From JBFKOL01 sp041628815 (GTDB lineage: Bacteria > Bacteroidota > Bacteroidia > Chitinophagales > Saprospiraceae), in assembly GCA_041628815.1 (NCBI GenBank), contig JBFKOL010000004.1, positions 1 through 40,772 of the forward strand: a DNA stretch of 40,772 nucleotides. Direction: 5' to 3'. The notes below the pieces were generated by a model. That model did no database searches. It was not told where the DNA came from and was given only the letters and a program-made list of their open reading frames with translations. Of the stretch, positions 23,444 through 31,984 are shown piece after piece. Within the stretch, counting starts at the first letter, position 1, and each line of letters begins with the position of its first letter. The position numbers were made by a program, and so were the translations under genes.

Positions 23444-26398
23444 ATGAAAAAACTATTTACCAAGTCCCTATTGGCTTTGGCTGTGGTTTTGTTCGTTGCT
23501 TCTGCAGCTGTGGCACAGCGTACCGTGTCTGGAACAGTGACAGATTCTGACGGAGAAGCCCTGATCGGCGCCAATGTTCTTGAAAAGGGTACTACCAATG
23601 GTACCATCACCGACATCGATGGAACTTATTCGCTCCAGGTCCGTGAAGGTGCTACTTTGGTTTTCTCTTTTACTGGCTTTTCCGACCAGGAAATCGTAGT
23701 GGGAAACCAAACCACCATCGATGTTTCCCTCGCAGCCGGTGAAATACTCGAGGAAGTTGTCGTTACGGGTTATGGCACACAGCGTTCCAGAGAGGTAACG
23801 AGTTCGATAACCTCAGTGAAAGCAGAGGATTTTAACGACGGTAACGTCAATGACGTCACCCAGTTACTCCAGGGTAAAGTTGCCGGACTGGCCATTGCAC
23901 GCCCGGGATCGGATCCCAACGGGGGATTTAACATTCGCCTGAGGGGGCTTTCAACGGTAGGTGCCAGTACAGAGCCATTGGTGGTAATTGATGGTGTCCT
24001 GGGTGGTGACCTCAACAGTATAGAGCCCCAAGATATTGCGTCCATCGATGTTTTGAAAGATGGGTCTGCCGCTGCCATTTACGGTACAAGAGGAGCCTCC
24101 GGTGTTATTCTCGTTACCACCAAAAAGGGAGAAGCTGGAACTTCTAAAATAGAATACACAGGCCAGGTCACCATTGAATCAGCCGACCAGGTACTGGATG
24201 TATTGACACCTGATGAGTACCGAAATTTCGGAATTGCCCAAGGAAATGATCTCGGGGGAAATATCGAATGGTATGACGAATTGATGGAAACGGGCATTTC
24301 ACATATTCATAACGTTTCAATGAGTGGTGGAAATGCTCAAACGACTTACCGCGTTTCCGCCAACTTCAGGGATGTAAAAGGTATCGCCAAGACTACAGGT
24401 TTTGATCGTCTAAACCTTCGCGCCAATGTTACACAGAAGGCTATCAACGATAAGCTCACCGTTACTGCCAATCTTGCAATGAGTACAGAAGACGCAAGTC
24501 TTGGATTTAGCGAAGCGTTCCGCTACGCAACGATTTTCAACCCTACTACGCCTTTTATTCAGGATCGCAATGACGCAAGGTTTGCCGAATGGGACGGATA
24601 TTACCAGCAAAGACTCTTTGACTACTACAATCCGGTAGCGATCATCGAGCAAAACAAGAGAGAGAACCAGATTAAGACCCTCACGATGAACATCAGGGGT
24701 GATTACGACCTAACTGATGATCTGAAAGTGGGTATATTCTATTCATCTCAACGTTCAAACACCATATTTGGTGAATATTTTGACAAGAACAGCTTCTACG
24801 TAGGTCAAAACCGAAACGGTCTGGCACAGCGTAGGGATGACGAAGCAGAAGATCAGCTATTCAGGCTCGAAGCACGGTACAACACCAATGTGGGAGGAAA
24901 TACTGATCTGCGATTCTTGGCAGGCTATGAATACCAGGACTTTGCTTTCCAGGGATTCGGTGCGCAAGGTGGAGATTTTCTGACAGATGCCTTTACCTTC
25001 AACAATCTAGGGGCAGCCGCCGACTTTAACAACGGTCTCGGAAGCGTGTTCTCTTATAAAAACTCAAACAAGCTGATCTCCTTCTTTGGACGTGTCAACT
25101 TGAATGTTGATGATACCTATTTCGTAACAGCAAGTGTGAGACGCGACGGATCTTCGCGATTCGGAGCAGACGAAAAATGGGGTCTCTTCCCTGCCATTAG
25201 TGCCGGGTTAGACCTCGTAAAAGCTGCAGGTGTCAGTGGTTTTGACCAATTGAAACTTCGTGCCGGTTACGGTGTAACGGGGAACAACGTAGGTCAGAGC
25301 TTGTTGTCCTTGCAACGTTTCGGTGCCACAGGCAACTTCTTCTTCAACGGAGAATTTGTATCGAGCTTTGGTCCTGTATCCAACCCCAACCCGAACCTGA
25401 AATGGGAAACCAAATCAGATATCAACGTAGGTGTTGACTTTGCGATAATGGATTACAGACTCACCGGTTCTGTGGAATATTACAATTCTACAACCAATGA
25501 CGGCATCTTCGAATTCAACGTACCGGTTCCGCCAAACCTGTTTGGTACCACCTTCTTCAATGTGGGTGAAGTAAACAACGATGGAATCGAACTTGCATTG
25601 AGCTATAACAGCGATCTGGGTGGTGGAAAAACATGGAATACCTCTTTCACCTTGAGCAAATGGTTTGTGCCAACACTGGTTTCTCTCACAGATGAGTCAC
25701 GTGGAGTATCACTTGGAGGATTCCGCGATCTTTCCAACCTCGGTTCGCCCGGTCAGAACGGAACACCGCTTATCAGACTTGAAGAGGGAGGCCCCATCGG
25801 ACAGCTCTGGGGGTTGGTCATCGATCCCAATGATCCTGTCAAGGAGGATGGTACTTGGAATTTCGTGGATGTGGATGGCGACGGTGTACAGGATGACATC
25901 AAAGACCGCGCGGTCATCGGAAACGCGTTTCCTGATTACCTGATTGGATTTAACAATACATTCAATCTCGGAGCATGGGATGTAAATGTATTCTTCCGCG
26001 GTGTATTTGGACACGAACTGCTCAATACCTTCCGTGCTTTCTATGAAGCACCTGGTCAGATCAGTGCATACAACATACTGGCGACTTCTGCGGATATTCC
26101 TGATCTCGTAGATCAACCGCAGTTTTCCAGCAGACATGTAGAAAAAGCCGACTTTGTAAAACTTGACAACCTGACAATTGGTTATACCTTGGATTCAGCC
26201 AATTTGCCGAGTGGATTTAGTAAGATACGTTTCTACCTTACTGGTCAGAACCTGTTTACGATTACAGGTTACACCGGTGTTTCCCCTGAACCTCGATTCG
26301 CAGACCCGAATGGTGGTTCACTTGCGCCTGGCATCGACAGACGTGATGAGTACTTCTCAGCCAGGGGCATCACTTTTGGTTTGAACCTTGGATTTTAA
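23444..26398 (+). CDS. SusC/RagA-type TonB-dependent outer-membrane transporter (984 aa)
   Basis: SusC proteins form the outer-membrane barrel through which a substrate held by the SusD lipoprotein is imported. The signal peptide is MKKLFTKSLLALAVVLFVAS followed by AAVAQ. A carboxypeptidase-regulatory-like domain spans about residues 25-100 (RTVSGTVTDSDGEALIGANV). The plug begins at EEVVVTGYGTQRSREVTSSI and holds the SusC signatures LRGLSTVGASTEPLVVIDGV and SIDVLKDGSAAAIYGTRGAS. The barrel ends in GITFGLNLGF, with the terminal aromatic residue used for BAM recognition. Length is normal. The susD gene follows 27 bases on. Substrate unknown: no degrading enzyme is nearby. Confidence 0.97.
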   Translation: MKKLFTKSLLALAVVLFVASAAVAQRTVSGTVTDSDGEALIGANVLEKGTTNGTITDIDGTYSLQVREGATLVFSFTGFSDQEIVVGNQTTIDVSLAAGEILEEVVVTGYGTQRSREVTSSITSVKAEDFNDGNVNDVTQLLQGKVAGLAIARPGSDPNGGFNIRLRGLSTVGASTEPLVVIDGVLGGDLNSIEPQDIASIDVLKDGSAAAIYGTRGASGVILVTTKKGEAGTSKIEYTGQVTIESADQVLDVLTPDEYRNFGIAQGNDLGGNIEWYDELMETGISHIHNVSMSGGNAQTTYRVSANFRDVKGIAKTTGFDRLNLRANVTQKAINDKLTVTANLAMSTEDASLGFSEAFRYATIFNPTTPFIQDRNDARFAEWDGYYQQRLFDYYNPVAIIEQNKRENQIKTLTMNIRGDYDLTDDLKVGIFYSSQRSNTIFGEYFDKNSFYVGQNRNGLAQRRDDEAEDQLFRLEARYNTNVGGNTDLRFLAGYEYQDFAFQGFGAQGGDFLTDAFTFNNLGAAADFNNGLGSVFSYKNSNKLISFFGRVNLNVDDTYFVTASVRRDGSSRFGADEKWGLFPAISAGLDLVKAAGVSGFDQLKLRAGYGVTGNNVGQSLLSLQRFGATGNFFFNGEFVSSFGPVSNPNPNLKWETKSDINVGVDFAIMDYRLTGSVEYYNSTTNDGIFEFNVPVPPNLFGTTFFNVGEVNNDGIELALSYNSDLGGGKTWNTSFTLSKWFVPTLVSLTDESRGVSLGGFRDLSNLGSPGQNGTPLIRLEEGGPIGQLWGLVIDPNDPVKEDGTWNFVDVDGDGVQDDIKDRAVIGNAFPDYLIGFNNTFNLGAWDVNVFFRGVFGHELLNTFRAFYEAPGQISAYNILATSADIPDLVDQPQFSSRHVEKADFVKLDNLTIGYTLDSANLPSGFSKIRFYLTGQNLFTITGYTGVSPEPRFADPNGGSLAPGIDRRDEYFSARGITFGLNLGF

Positions 26399-26425
26399 TT
26401 AATTTCAAAAGGAATAATTAAGACA

Positions 26426-27994
26426 ATGAAAAAACAAAAATTCTATTTGCAGGTTTTCGCGATCATCTTTTCTATGGTCGTATTTATGCCGGCTTGTACT
26501 GACCTGGAGGAGGAATTGTTCAGTGAGGTGACGGCCGACAACTTCTTCCAGTCGGAAGAAGAATTCATATCAGCCCTTGGCGCGGCCTATACTTCTCTTT
26601 ATGGATATATGGGAACAGTTTCCGTTTGGGCAGCTCAGGAAGTTTCATCAGATGAGATGGTGGTTCCCACAAGGGGTCCTGACTGGGGAGATGGCGGTCA
26701 CTGGGTAAGACTTCACCAACAACTTTGGACAGCTGAAGACCCCACGGTAAATACGACCTGGAACTTCCTTTTTGGAGGTGTTTCAGCTACCAACCGGCTG
26801 ATTTTCCAATTCGAAGAACTTCAAAATCCTTTGACAGATCCCTTTATTGGAGAGCTGAAAGCATTAAGGGCCATCTATTATATGTGGCTGATGGATATGT
26901 ATGGCAACGTTCCTATCGTAACGTCTTTTGCCGATGCGAATCCCAATCCGACCACCAACTCACGCTCAGAAGTGTATCAGTTTGTGGAAGCGGAATTACT
27001 TGACGCACTGAATAACGTAACTACCTCCACAGGACCTGAGACCTATGGTCGTGTTAACCAGATGGTGGTGCAGACAGCCCTGGCAAAATTATACCTCAAT
27101 GCTGAAGTATATACGGGCACAGCCCAGTGGGCTAAGGCTGCGGCGGCCTGTGACGCAATAATCAACTCAGGTAACTACTCCCTAGAGGCAGATTATTTTG
27201 CCAACTTCAACGTAGACAACGCTGGATCTTCGGAATTTATCTGGGCGATCCCTTACGATGCTGTATTCGCTCGCGGTATGAACATCGTTATGCAGACTTT
27301 GAGTTATCTGAACCAGGAGACGTATTCTCTTGCCGCTCAGCCTTGGAATGGTTGGTGTACTCTTGAGGAGTTTTTTAACTCCTACGAAGAATCCGACTTG
27401 AGAAAAGGACAGGCCAACACGGAAGAGGGTCCATCTCCCGTCCGTGGCAACTTCCTCTGGGGACCCCAGTGGGATGTAAGCGGCAAGAAAAGACTGGTGG
27501 ATGACGGGACATTGGCTTCAGGCGTAGATCCTGATGGACCTCCGTTTACCATCCGACCGTTCATCAATGAGCTTTTCCCGGAAGCCTGGAGGGAAGCAGG
27601 GGCACGCAACACCAAGTTTGAATTTGAAATTGGTGGCCAGCCCGACATGAACAACGACTTTCCTTTATTCAGGTATGCAGATGTTCTCTTGATGAAGGCC
27701 GAGGCGCTGATGCGCCAGGGCGTAGGTCAAGCAGAAGCACTGGCTTTGGTGAATCAAATCCGCGAAAGAGCTGGCGTGGATCCTTTTACTGAGCTGACAG
27801 AAGAAAACTTGTTGGCTGAGAGAGGTCGCGAAATGTTTTCTGAAACCGTTCGCCGCACAGACCTGATCCGCTTTGGTAAATTCACAGATGCGTGGTGGGA
27901 AAAACCTGCACAGGAAGAGTGTAAAGAATTATTCCCGATTCCTAAAGCTCAAACGGATGCCAACCCTAACCTCGTTCAAAATCCATGTTATTAA
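26426..27994 (+). CDS. SusD/RagB-type substrate-binding lipoprotein (522 aa)
   Basis: SusD binds the substrate at the surface and caps the SusC pore. The lipobox is FMPAC, and the following TDLEEELF is acidic, as in Bacteroidota lipoproteins exported to the surface. Typical SusD helical sequence follows (FQSEEEFISALGAAYTSLYG, LKALRAIYYMWLMDMYGNVP, MVVQTALAKLYLNAEVYTG) and the C-terminal signature FPLFRYADVLLMKAEALMR with LVNQIRERAGV and RRTDLIRFGKF. It is preceded by susC; a terminator lies 19 bases after its stop. The C-terminal LFPIPKAQTDANPNLVQNP is the usual family end. Confidence 0.97.
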   Translation: MKKQKFYLQVFAIIFSMVVFMPACTDLEEELFSEVTADNFFQSEEEFISALGAAYTSLYGYMGTVSVWAAQEVSSDEMVVPTRGPDWGDGGHWVRLHQQLWTAEDPTVNTTWNFLFGGVSATNRLIFQFEELQNPLTDPFIGELKALRAIYYMWLMDMYGNVPIVTSFADANPNPTTNSRSEVYQFVEAELLDALNNVTTSTGPETYGRVNQMVVQTALAKLYLNAEVYTGTAQWAKAAAACDAIINSGNYSLEADYFANFNVDNAGSSEFIWAIPYDAVFARGMNIVMQTLSYLNQETYSLAAQPWNGWCTLEEFFNSYEESDLRKGQANTEEGPSPVRGNFLWGPQWDVSGKKRLVDDGTLASGVDPDGPPFTIRPFINELFPEAWREAGARNTKFEFEIGGQPDMNNDFPLFRYADVLLMKAEALMRQGVGQAEALALVNQIRERAGVDPFTELTEENLLAERGREMFSETVRRTDLIRFGKFTDAWWEKPAQEECKELFPIPKAQTDANPNLVQNPCY

Positions 27995-28000
27995 TAACAT
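27985..28000. other. 16-bp perfect palindrome over the susD stop codon
   Basis: ATGTTATTAATAACAT is its own reverse complement and contains the last susD codon and its TAA stop (27992-27994). AT-rich palindromes are easily formed by chance, so it is listed as a possible protein-binding site or a weak RNA hairpin. Confidence 0.3.
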
Positions 28001-28013
28001 AACTGAATAAACG

Positions 28014-28049
28014 AAAAACCCGCATTGCAGCAGTAGTGCGGGTTTTTTT
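28014..28049 (+). terminator. Intrinsic terminator between susD and the first ASPIC/UnbV gene
   Basis: AAAAACCCGCA pairs with TGCGGGTTTTT around a 12-base loop (TTGCAGCAGTAG), followed by a T run. It sits between the susD stop (27994) and the ATG at 28054. No -7 box is visible in the gap, so downstream genes may depend on read-through. A GTG at 28036 within this hairpin is not a credible start. Confidence 0.85.
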
Positions 28050-28053
28050 ATCT

Positions 28054-31000
28054 ATGAAATTTGATTTCAAAATATTAGCCGTTATCACCGCCCTGCTGGC
28101 TGTTTGCGGGTGCAGCCAGAATAAAGAGCATTCCCAGAACTTATTCCGTGAAGTGCATCTACCGGCAGCTGGAATCGATTTTGTCAACCATCTCGAATAC
28201 AGCGAAGAAATCAATGTCTACACATTCAGGAATTTTTACAATGGAGCAGGGGTTGGCATTGGAGACTTCAACAACGATGGACTGGCAGACCTGTTCTTCT
28301 GCGGAAACCAGGTAGACAACAGGCTATATCTGAACAAGGGAAACTTCAAGTTTGAAGATATTACCGAAGAGGCCGGAGTGCGCTCCAGTAATGTATGGAG
28401 CACGGGGGTGAGTATCGCCGACGTAAATGGAGATGGTTGGCTTGATATCTATGTCTGCAAAAGCGGTGACCTGAAAGGTGAGAATCGGCACAACGAACTT
28501 TTCATCAACCAGGGAGCACTGATGACGGGAGATACAAATGGAAATATACTGTTTAAAGAAGAATCCGCGGCTTATGGCCTGGATGACATTGGTCTTTCAA
28601 CACATGCCGGGTTTTTTGATTACGATCTTGATGGCGACCTGGATTGCTACCTTCTGAACAACTCATTTCGCAGTGTGGGCAACTACGATCTTCGACCGGG
28701 GCAACGCAATATCCGCGATCCGGAGGGAGGCAACAAGTTGTTCAGGAATAATCTGATCGGCAGCGACAACACGAACGAAAGGCTATTTACCGATGTAAGT
28801 GAAGAAGCCGGTATTTATGGCAGTGCCATAGGCTTCGGTCTGGGAGTGACATTGGGCGATATAGACCGCGATGGGTGGCCCGACATTTACGTCTCCAACG
28901 ATTTTTTTGAAAAAGACTACCTCTATCTCAATAACCGGGATGGCACTTTCAAAGAAGTCATTGACCAGGCGATGCCCGAAATAAGTATGGGATCAATGGG
29001 CGCCGATATGGCAGATATCAATAACGACGGGTTGCCTGAAGTTTTTGTTACCGAGATGCTGCCAACCGAAGAGGAAAGGATCAAGACCAAAGCACAATTC
29101 GAAAACTGGAACAAGTATTTGTCCAACATTAAAAGTGGATATCACCGGCAGTTTGCAAGAAATGTTCTTCAGTTCAACAGGGGTGATGGTTACTTTTCTG
29201 AGGTGGGCAGGTATTCGGGTATCGAAGCAAGTGACTGGAGTTGGGGCGCACTGATATTTGACATGGACAACGATGGATTAAAAGATCTATTTGTGGCCAA
29301 CGGAATTTACAAGGATCTCCTGGACCAGGACTACATCAATTTTTACTCAGACCCTGATGAAGTACGAAAAGTCATTTTTGCAGATGGCGGAGGTATAGCT
29401 CAATTGATTGATAACATTCCTTCCGAACCTTTGATCAACCACGCATATCGCAATTTGGGAAATCTTCGGTTTGAATTAGCGTCAACAGCTTGGGGGTTTG
29501 GGCGTCCTACTTTTAGCAATGGATCAGCATATGGAGACCTGGACAACGACGGAGACCTGGACCTTGTGGTCAATAATATTAATATGCCTCCTTTGCTTTA
29601 TGAAAACACCGCCACGGATAATGGCTTGAACTATCTAAAGGTGGTATTGAAAGACACACTATCGGCCAATCGCTTCGGGGTAGGGGCACAAGTCACTTTA
29701 TATTACGGAGATAATAAGCTGTACCAGGAAGTCAACCCAACGAGAGGCTTTATGTCTTCGGTGGATACAAGAAGTCATTTCGGTGTCGGAAATACCCATG
29801 CAATTGATTCAGTGGTTGTTCGCTGGCCGGATGGAGAAACCACTGTTTTGCGAGGAATGGCAGTCAATCAGCAGGTCGAAGTTTTCAAGTCCAATGCAGA
29901 GGTCACGCAGTCTGTTGATAACTTAGACGGGCCTGCCTATCTTGCGAAATGGAGGGATTTTGAAACGCAATTTAGACATATCGAAAACGAGCACTCTGAT
30001 TTCGACAGAGAGCCTCTTTTGATACAGATGCACGACAATGAAGGCCCGGCTTGTTGTATAGGTGATGTCAATAATGACGGTTTGGACGATTTCTTCATAG
30101 GTGGGGCTTCGGGACAGAACGGCCGGTTGTTTATTCAAAAACCATCGGGAGAATTCATCGAAAAAGTAATAGACCCGAATGGTGAATATGCTTCAAACGA
30201 AGATGTGGACTGTGTCTTTTTTGACGCAAATGGCGATGGGTTGAGTGACCTGTATGTTGCCAGTGGGAGCAGTGAGTTTGGAGGAAACAACGCCTCTTTG
30301 CGCGACAGGCTGTACCTGCAATCAGGAGGTTTGAACTTCTCGGCCACCACTCAGGTATTACCCACATACAGATTTGAAAATACATCCAGCGTGATGGCAC
30401 TGGACTTTGACTCTGACGGTGACATGGATCTCCTCATATCGGGATTCATTCGTCCTTACTTGTATGGGCTCCCTTCAAGCACCTACTTGCTGGAAAATGA
30501 TGGAACAGGTTTATTCACGGATGTCTCAGCAACATTTGCGCCGGAGTTTGAGGACATTGGCATGGTGACAAATATGGCCGCAATAGATCTGGAGGGTGAT
30601 GGGGACAACGATCTGATTATTGTAGGAGAATGGATGGGAGTGCATGTTTTCGAGAATCATCCTGGGACTGGCTTTGTCCATAGACCGGATACTGCTTTAA
30701 ACAACTTAAAAGGCCTCTGGAATACTATCTACTGTTCCGACCTGGACCGTGACGGACTTACAGATATCGTTTTGGGAAATATTGGGACGAATACCAGGAT
30801 CAAAGCATTACCCTCCGCTCCTTTTAAAATGTACTTGAACGATTTTGATGGTAACGGCCGACCCGAACAGATATTTTCTTATTCCTTGAAGGAAAAGGAT
30901 TATCCATTGGCACAAAGAAATGACCTGTTACGTCAGTTGCCTTATCTCTCCAAACAGTTTCCGGACTTCAATAGCTATAAGAACCAGACAATCGATAAGA

Positions 31001-31428
31001 TTTTCAACAGCAGTCAGCTTGAGTCTGCAATAAAGCTGTCTTTGACAGAGTTGCGCTCGGGAGTACTATGGAATCTTGGGCAGGGACGTTTTAACTTTGT
31101 GCCGCTTCCAGAAATTGCGCAATGGTCACCCATTTACGCCATTTACCCTGACGACTTAAATGGTGACGGAGTATTGGATTTAGTGATCGGAGGAAACCAA
31201 TATCACATGAAACCAGAACTTGGCATACATGCAGCGAGCTACGGTGATGTGTTGCTTGGGATATCCAGCCGACAGTTCAAGACGATTACCTCAAGGGTGT
31301 CCGGTATTTTTGAACCTGGTCAAATAAGGGCAATAAAACCCATTCGTATCCAGGGCAAGAACGGAATAATCATAGCAAAAAATGACGCTGAACCAGTTAT
31401 CTATTTTAAAAACAATGAAGTATTGTAG
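28054..31428 (+). CDS. FG-GAP/VCBS repeat and ASPIC/UnbV lipoprotein 1 (1124 aa)
   Basis: The ATG at 28054 gives MKFDFKILAVITALLAVCGC, with a lipobox (VCGC). The first propeller has many calcium-loop repeats of DxDxDG type (DFNNDGLADLFF, DVNGDGWLDIYV, DYDLDGDLDCYL, DIDRDGWPDIYV, DLDNDGDLDLVV). At about residues 525-612 lies the ASPIC/UnbV domain (GVGAQVTLYYGDNKLYQEVN, VVRWPDGETTVLRG). A second propeller follows (DVNNDGLDDFFIGGAS, DLEGDGDNDLIIVGEWMGV), with a helical insert near residue 958 (LLRQLPYLSKQFPDFNSYKN). The next gene overlaps by 14 bases. Related genes often accompany SusCD. It may bind substrate or calcium-dependent partners at the cell surface; its function is not established. Confidence 0.93.
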   Translation: MKFDFKILAVITALLAVCGCSQNKEHSQNLFREVHLPAAGIDFVNHLEYSEEINVYTFRNFYNGAGVGIGDFNNDGLADLFFCGNQVDNRLYLNKGNFKFEDITEEAGVRSSNVWSTGVSIADVNGDGWLDIYVCKSGDLKGENRHNELFINQGALMTGDTNGNILFKEESAAYGLDDIGLSTHAGFFDYDLDGDLDCYLLNNSFRSVGNYDLRPGQRNIRDPEGGNKLFRNNLIGSDNTNERLFTDVSEEAGIYGSAIGFGLGVTLGDIDRDGWPDIYVSNDFFEKDYLYLNNRDGTFKEVIDQAMPEISMGSMGADMADINNDGLPEVFVTEMLPTEEERIKTKAQFENWNKYLSNIKSGYHRQFARNVLQFNRGDGYFSEVGRYSGIEASDWSWGALIFDMDNDGLKDLFVANGIYKDLLDQDYINFYSDPDEVRKVIFADGGGIAQLIDNIPSEPLINHAYRNLGNLRFELASTAWGFGRPTFSNGSAYGDLDNDGDLDLVVNNINMPPLLYENTATDNGLNYLKVVLKDTLSANRFGVGAQVTLYYGDNKLYQEVNPTRGFMSSVDTRSHFGVGNTHAIDSVVVRWPDGETTVLRGMAVNQQVEVFKSNAEVTQSVDNLDGPAYLAKWRDFETQFRHIENEHSDFDREPLLIQMHDNEGPACCIGDVNNDGLDDFFIGGASGQNGRLFIQKPSGEFIEKVIDPNGEYASNEDVDCVFFDANGDGLSDLYVASGSSEFGGNNASLRDRLYLQSGGLNFSATTQVLPTYRFENTSSVMALDFDSDGDMDLLISGFIRPYLYGLPSSTYLLENDGTGLFTDVSATFAPEFEDIGMVTNMAAIDLEGDGDNDLIIVGEWMGVHVFENHPGTGFVHRPDTALNNLKGLWNTIYCSDLDRDGLTDIVLGNIGTNTRIKALPSAPFKMYLNDFDGNGRPEQIFSYSLKEKDYPLAQRNDLLRQLPYLSKQFPDFNSYKNQTIDKIFNSSQLESAIKLSLTELRSGVLWNLGQGRFNFVPLPEIAQWSPIYAIYPDDLNGDGVLDLVIGGNQYHMKPELGIHAASYGDVLLGISSRQFKTITSRVSGIFEPGQIRAIKPIRIQGKNGIIIAKNDAEPVIYFKNNEVL

Positions 31429-31984
31429 CATAATTTTTTTAGTTGTTCTATCCTTGTATGCATGTGGTGATGAACACGGATATGCATCTATAGTACAGAG
31501 AGAACTCGATAGCGGGGTGCGCAATGACTCACTTTTCCTGGGCATTCATTTCGGGATGACGGCCAATGATTTTTATGAACATTGCTGGAATCTGAATCGT
31601 AAGGGCTTGATCCGCGAAGGAGCTATGAATACGACTGTTTATTATGAAGTAGATGAGTTGCCTCATAGAGGAGCCATGGACTTTTACCCCGTATTCAAGG
31701 ATGGCAAAATACAGGCGATGACAGGATTTACCCATTACATTGGCTGGGCTCCCTGGAACAAGCATCTATGGGCAGAGGCATTGATTGAGGATACTAAAAA
31801 TCTTTTTGAATCCTGGTATGGTAAAGGGTTTTTCGAGGTGAAATCGCCTGGACAGGGAAAAGCATATGTCAAAATCGACGGTAACAGGCAAATACTTTTG
31901 TTTTATGAAAGGGATGAACGAGTGGAATTTCTGATCTCTGACCTGAGCTTAGACAAAGATTTGATCAAAATAGAGTCATTGTGA
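31415..31984 (+). CDS. Small lipoprotein of unknown function (189 aa)
   Basis: The ATG at 31415 gives MKYCSIIFLVVLSLYACGDE with a clear lipobox (LYAC); a start 33 bases upstream hides this signal and is rejected. The mature part holds SLFLGIHFGMTANDFYEHCW, FYPVFKDGKIQAMTGFTHYI and VEFLISDLSLDKDLIKIESL. I do not recognise the family. It overlaps the first ASPIC gene by 14 bases and the second by four (GTGA), so it is translated as part of that run and should work with its lipoprotein neighbours. Confidence 0.85.
   Translation: MKYCSIIFLVVLSLYACGDEHGYASIVQRELDSGVRNDSLFLGIHFGMTANDFYEHCWNLNRKGLIREGAMNTTVYYEVDELPHRGAMDFYPVFKDGKIQAMTGFTHYIGWAPWNKHLWAEALIEDTKNLFESWYGKGFFEVKSPGQGKAYVKIDGNRQILLFYERDERVEFLISDLSLDKDLIKIESL

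Noticed and set aside
28036..28053. GTG at 28036 as the start of ASPIC lipoprotein 1
   Set aside because: It lies inside the terminator hairpin, and the ATG at 28054 gives a proper lipoprotein signal.
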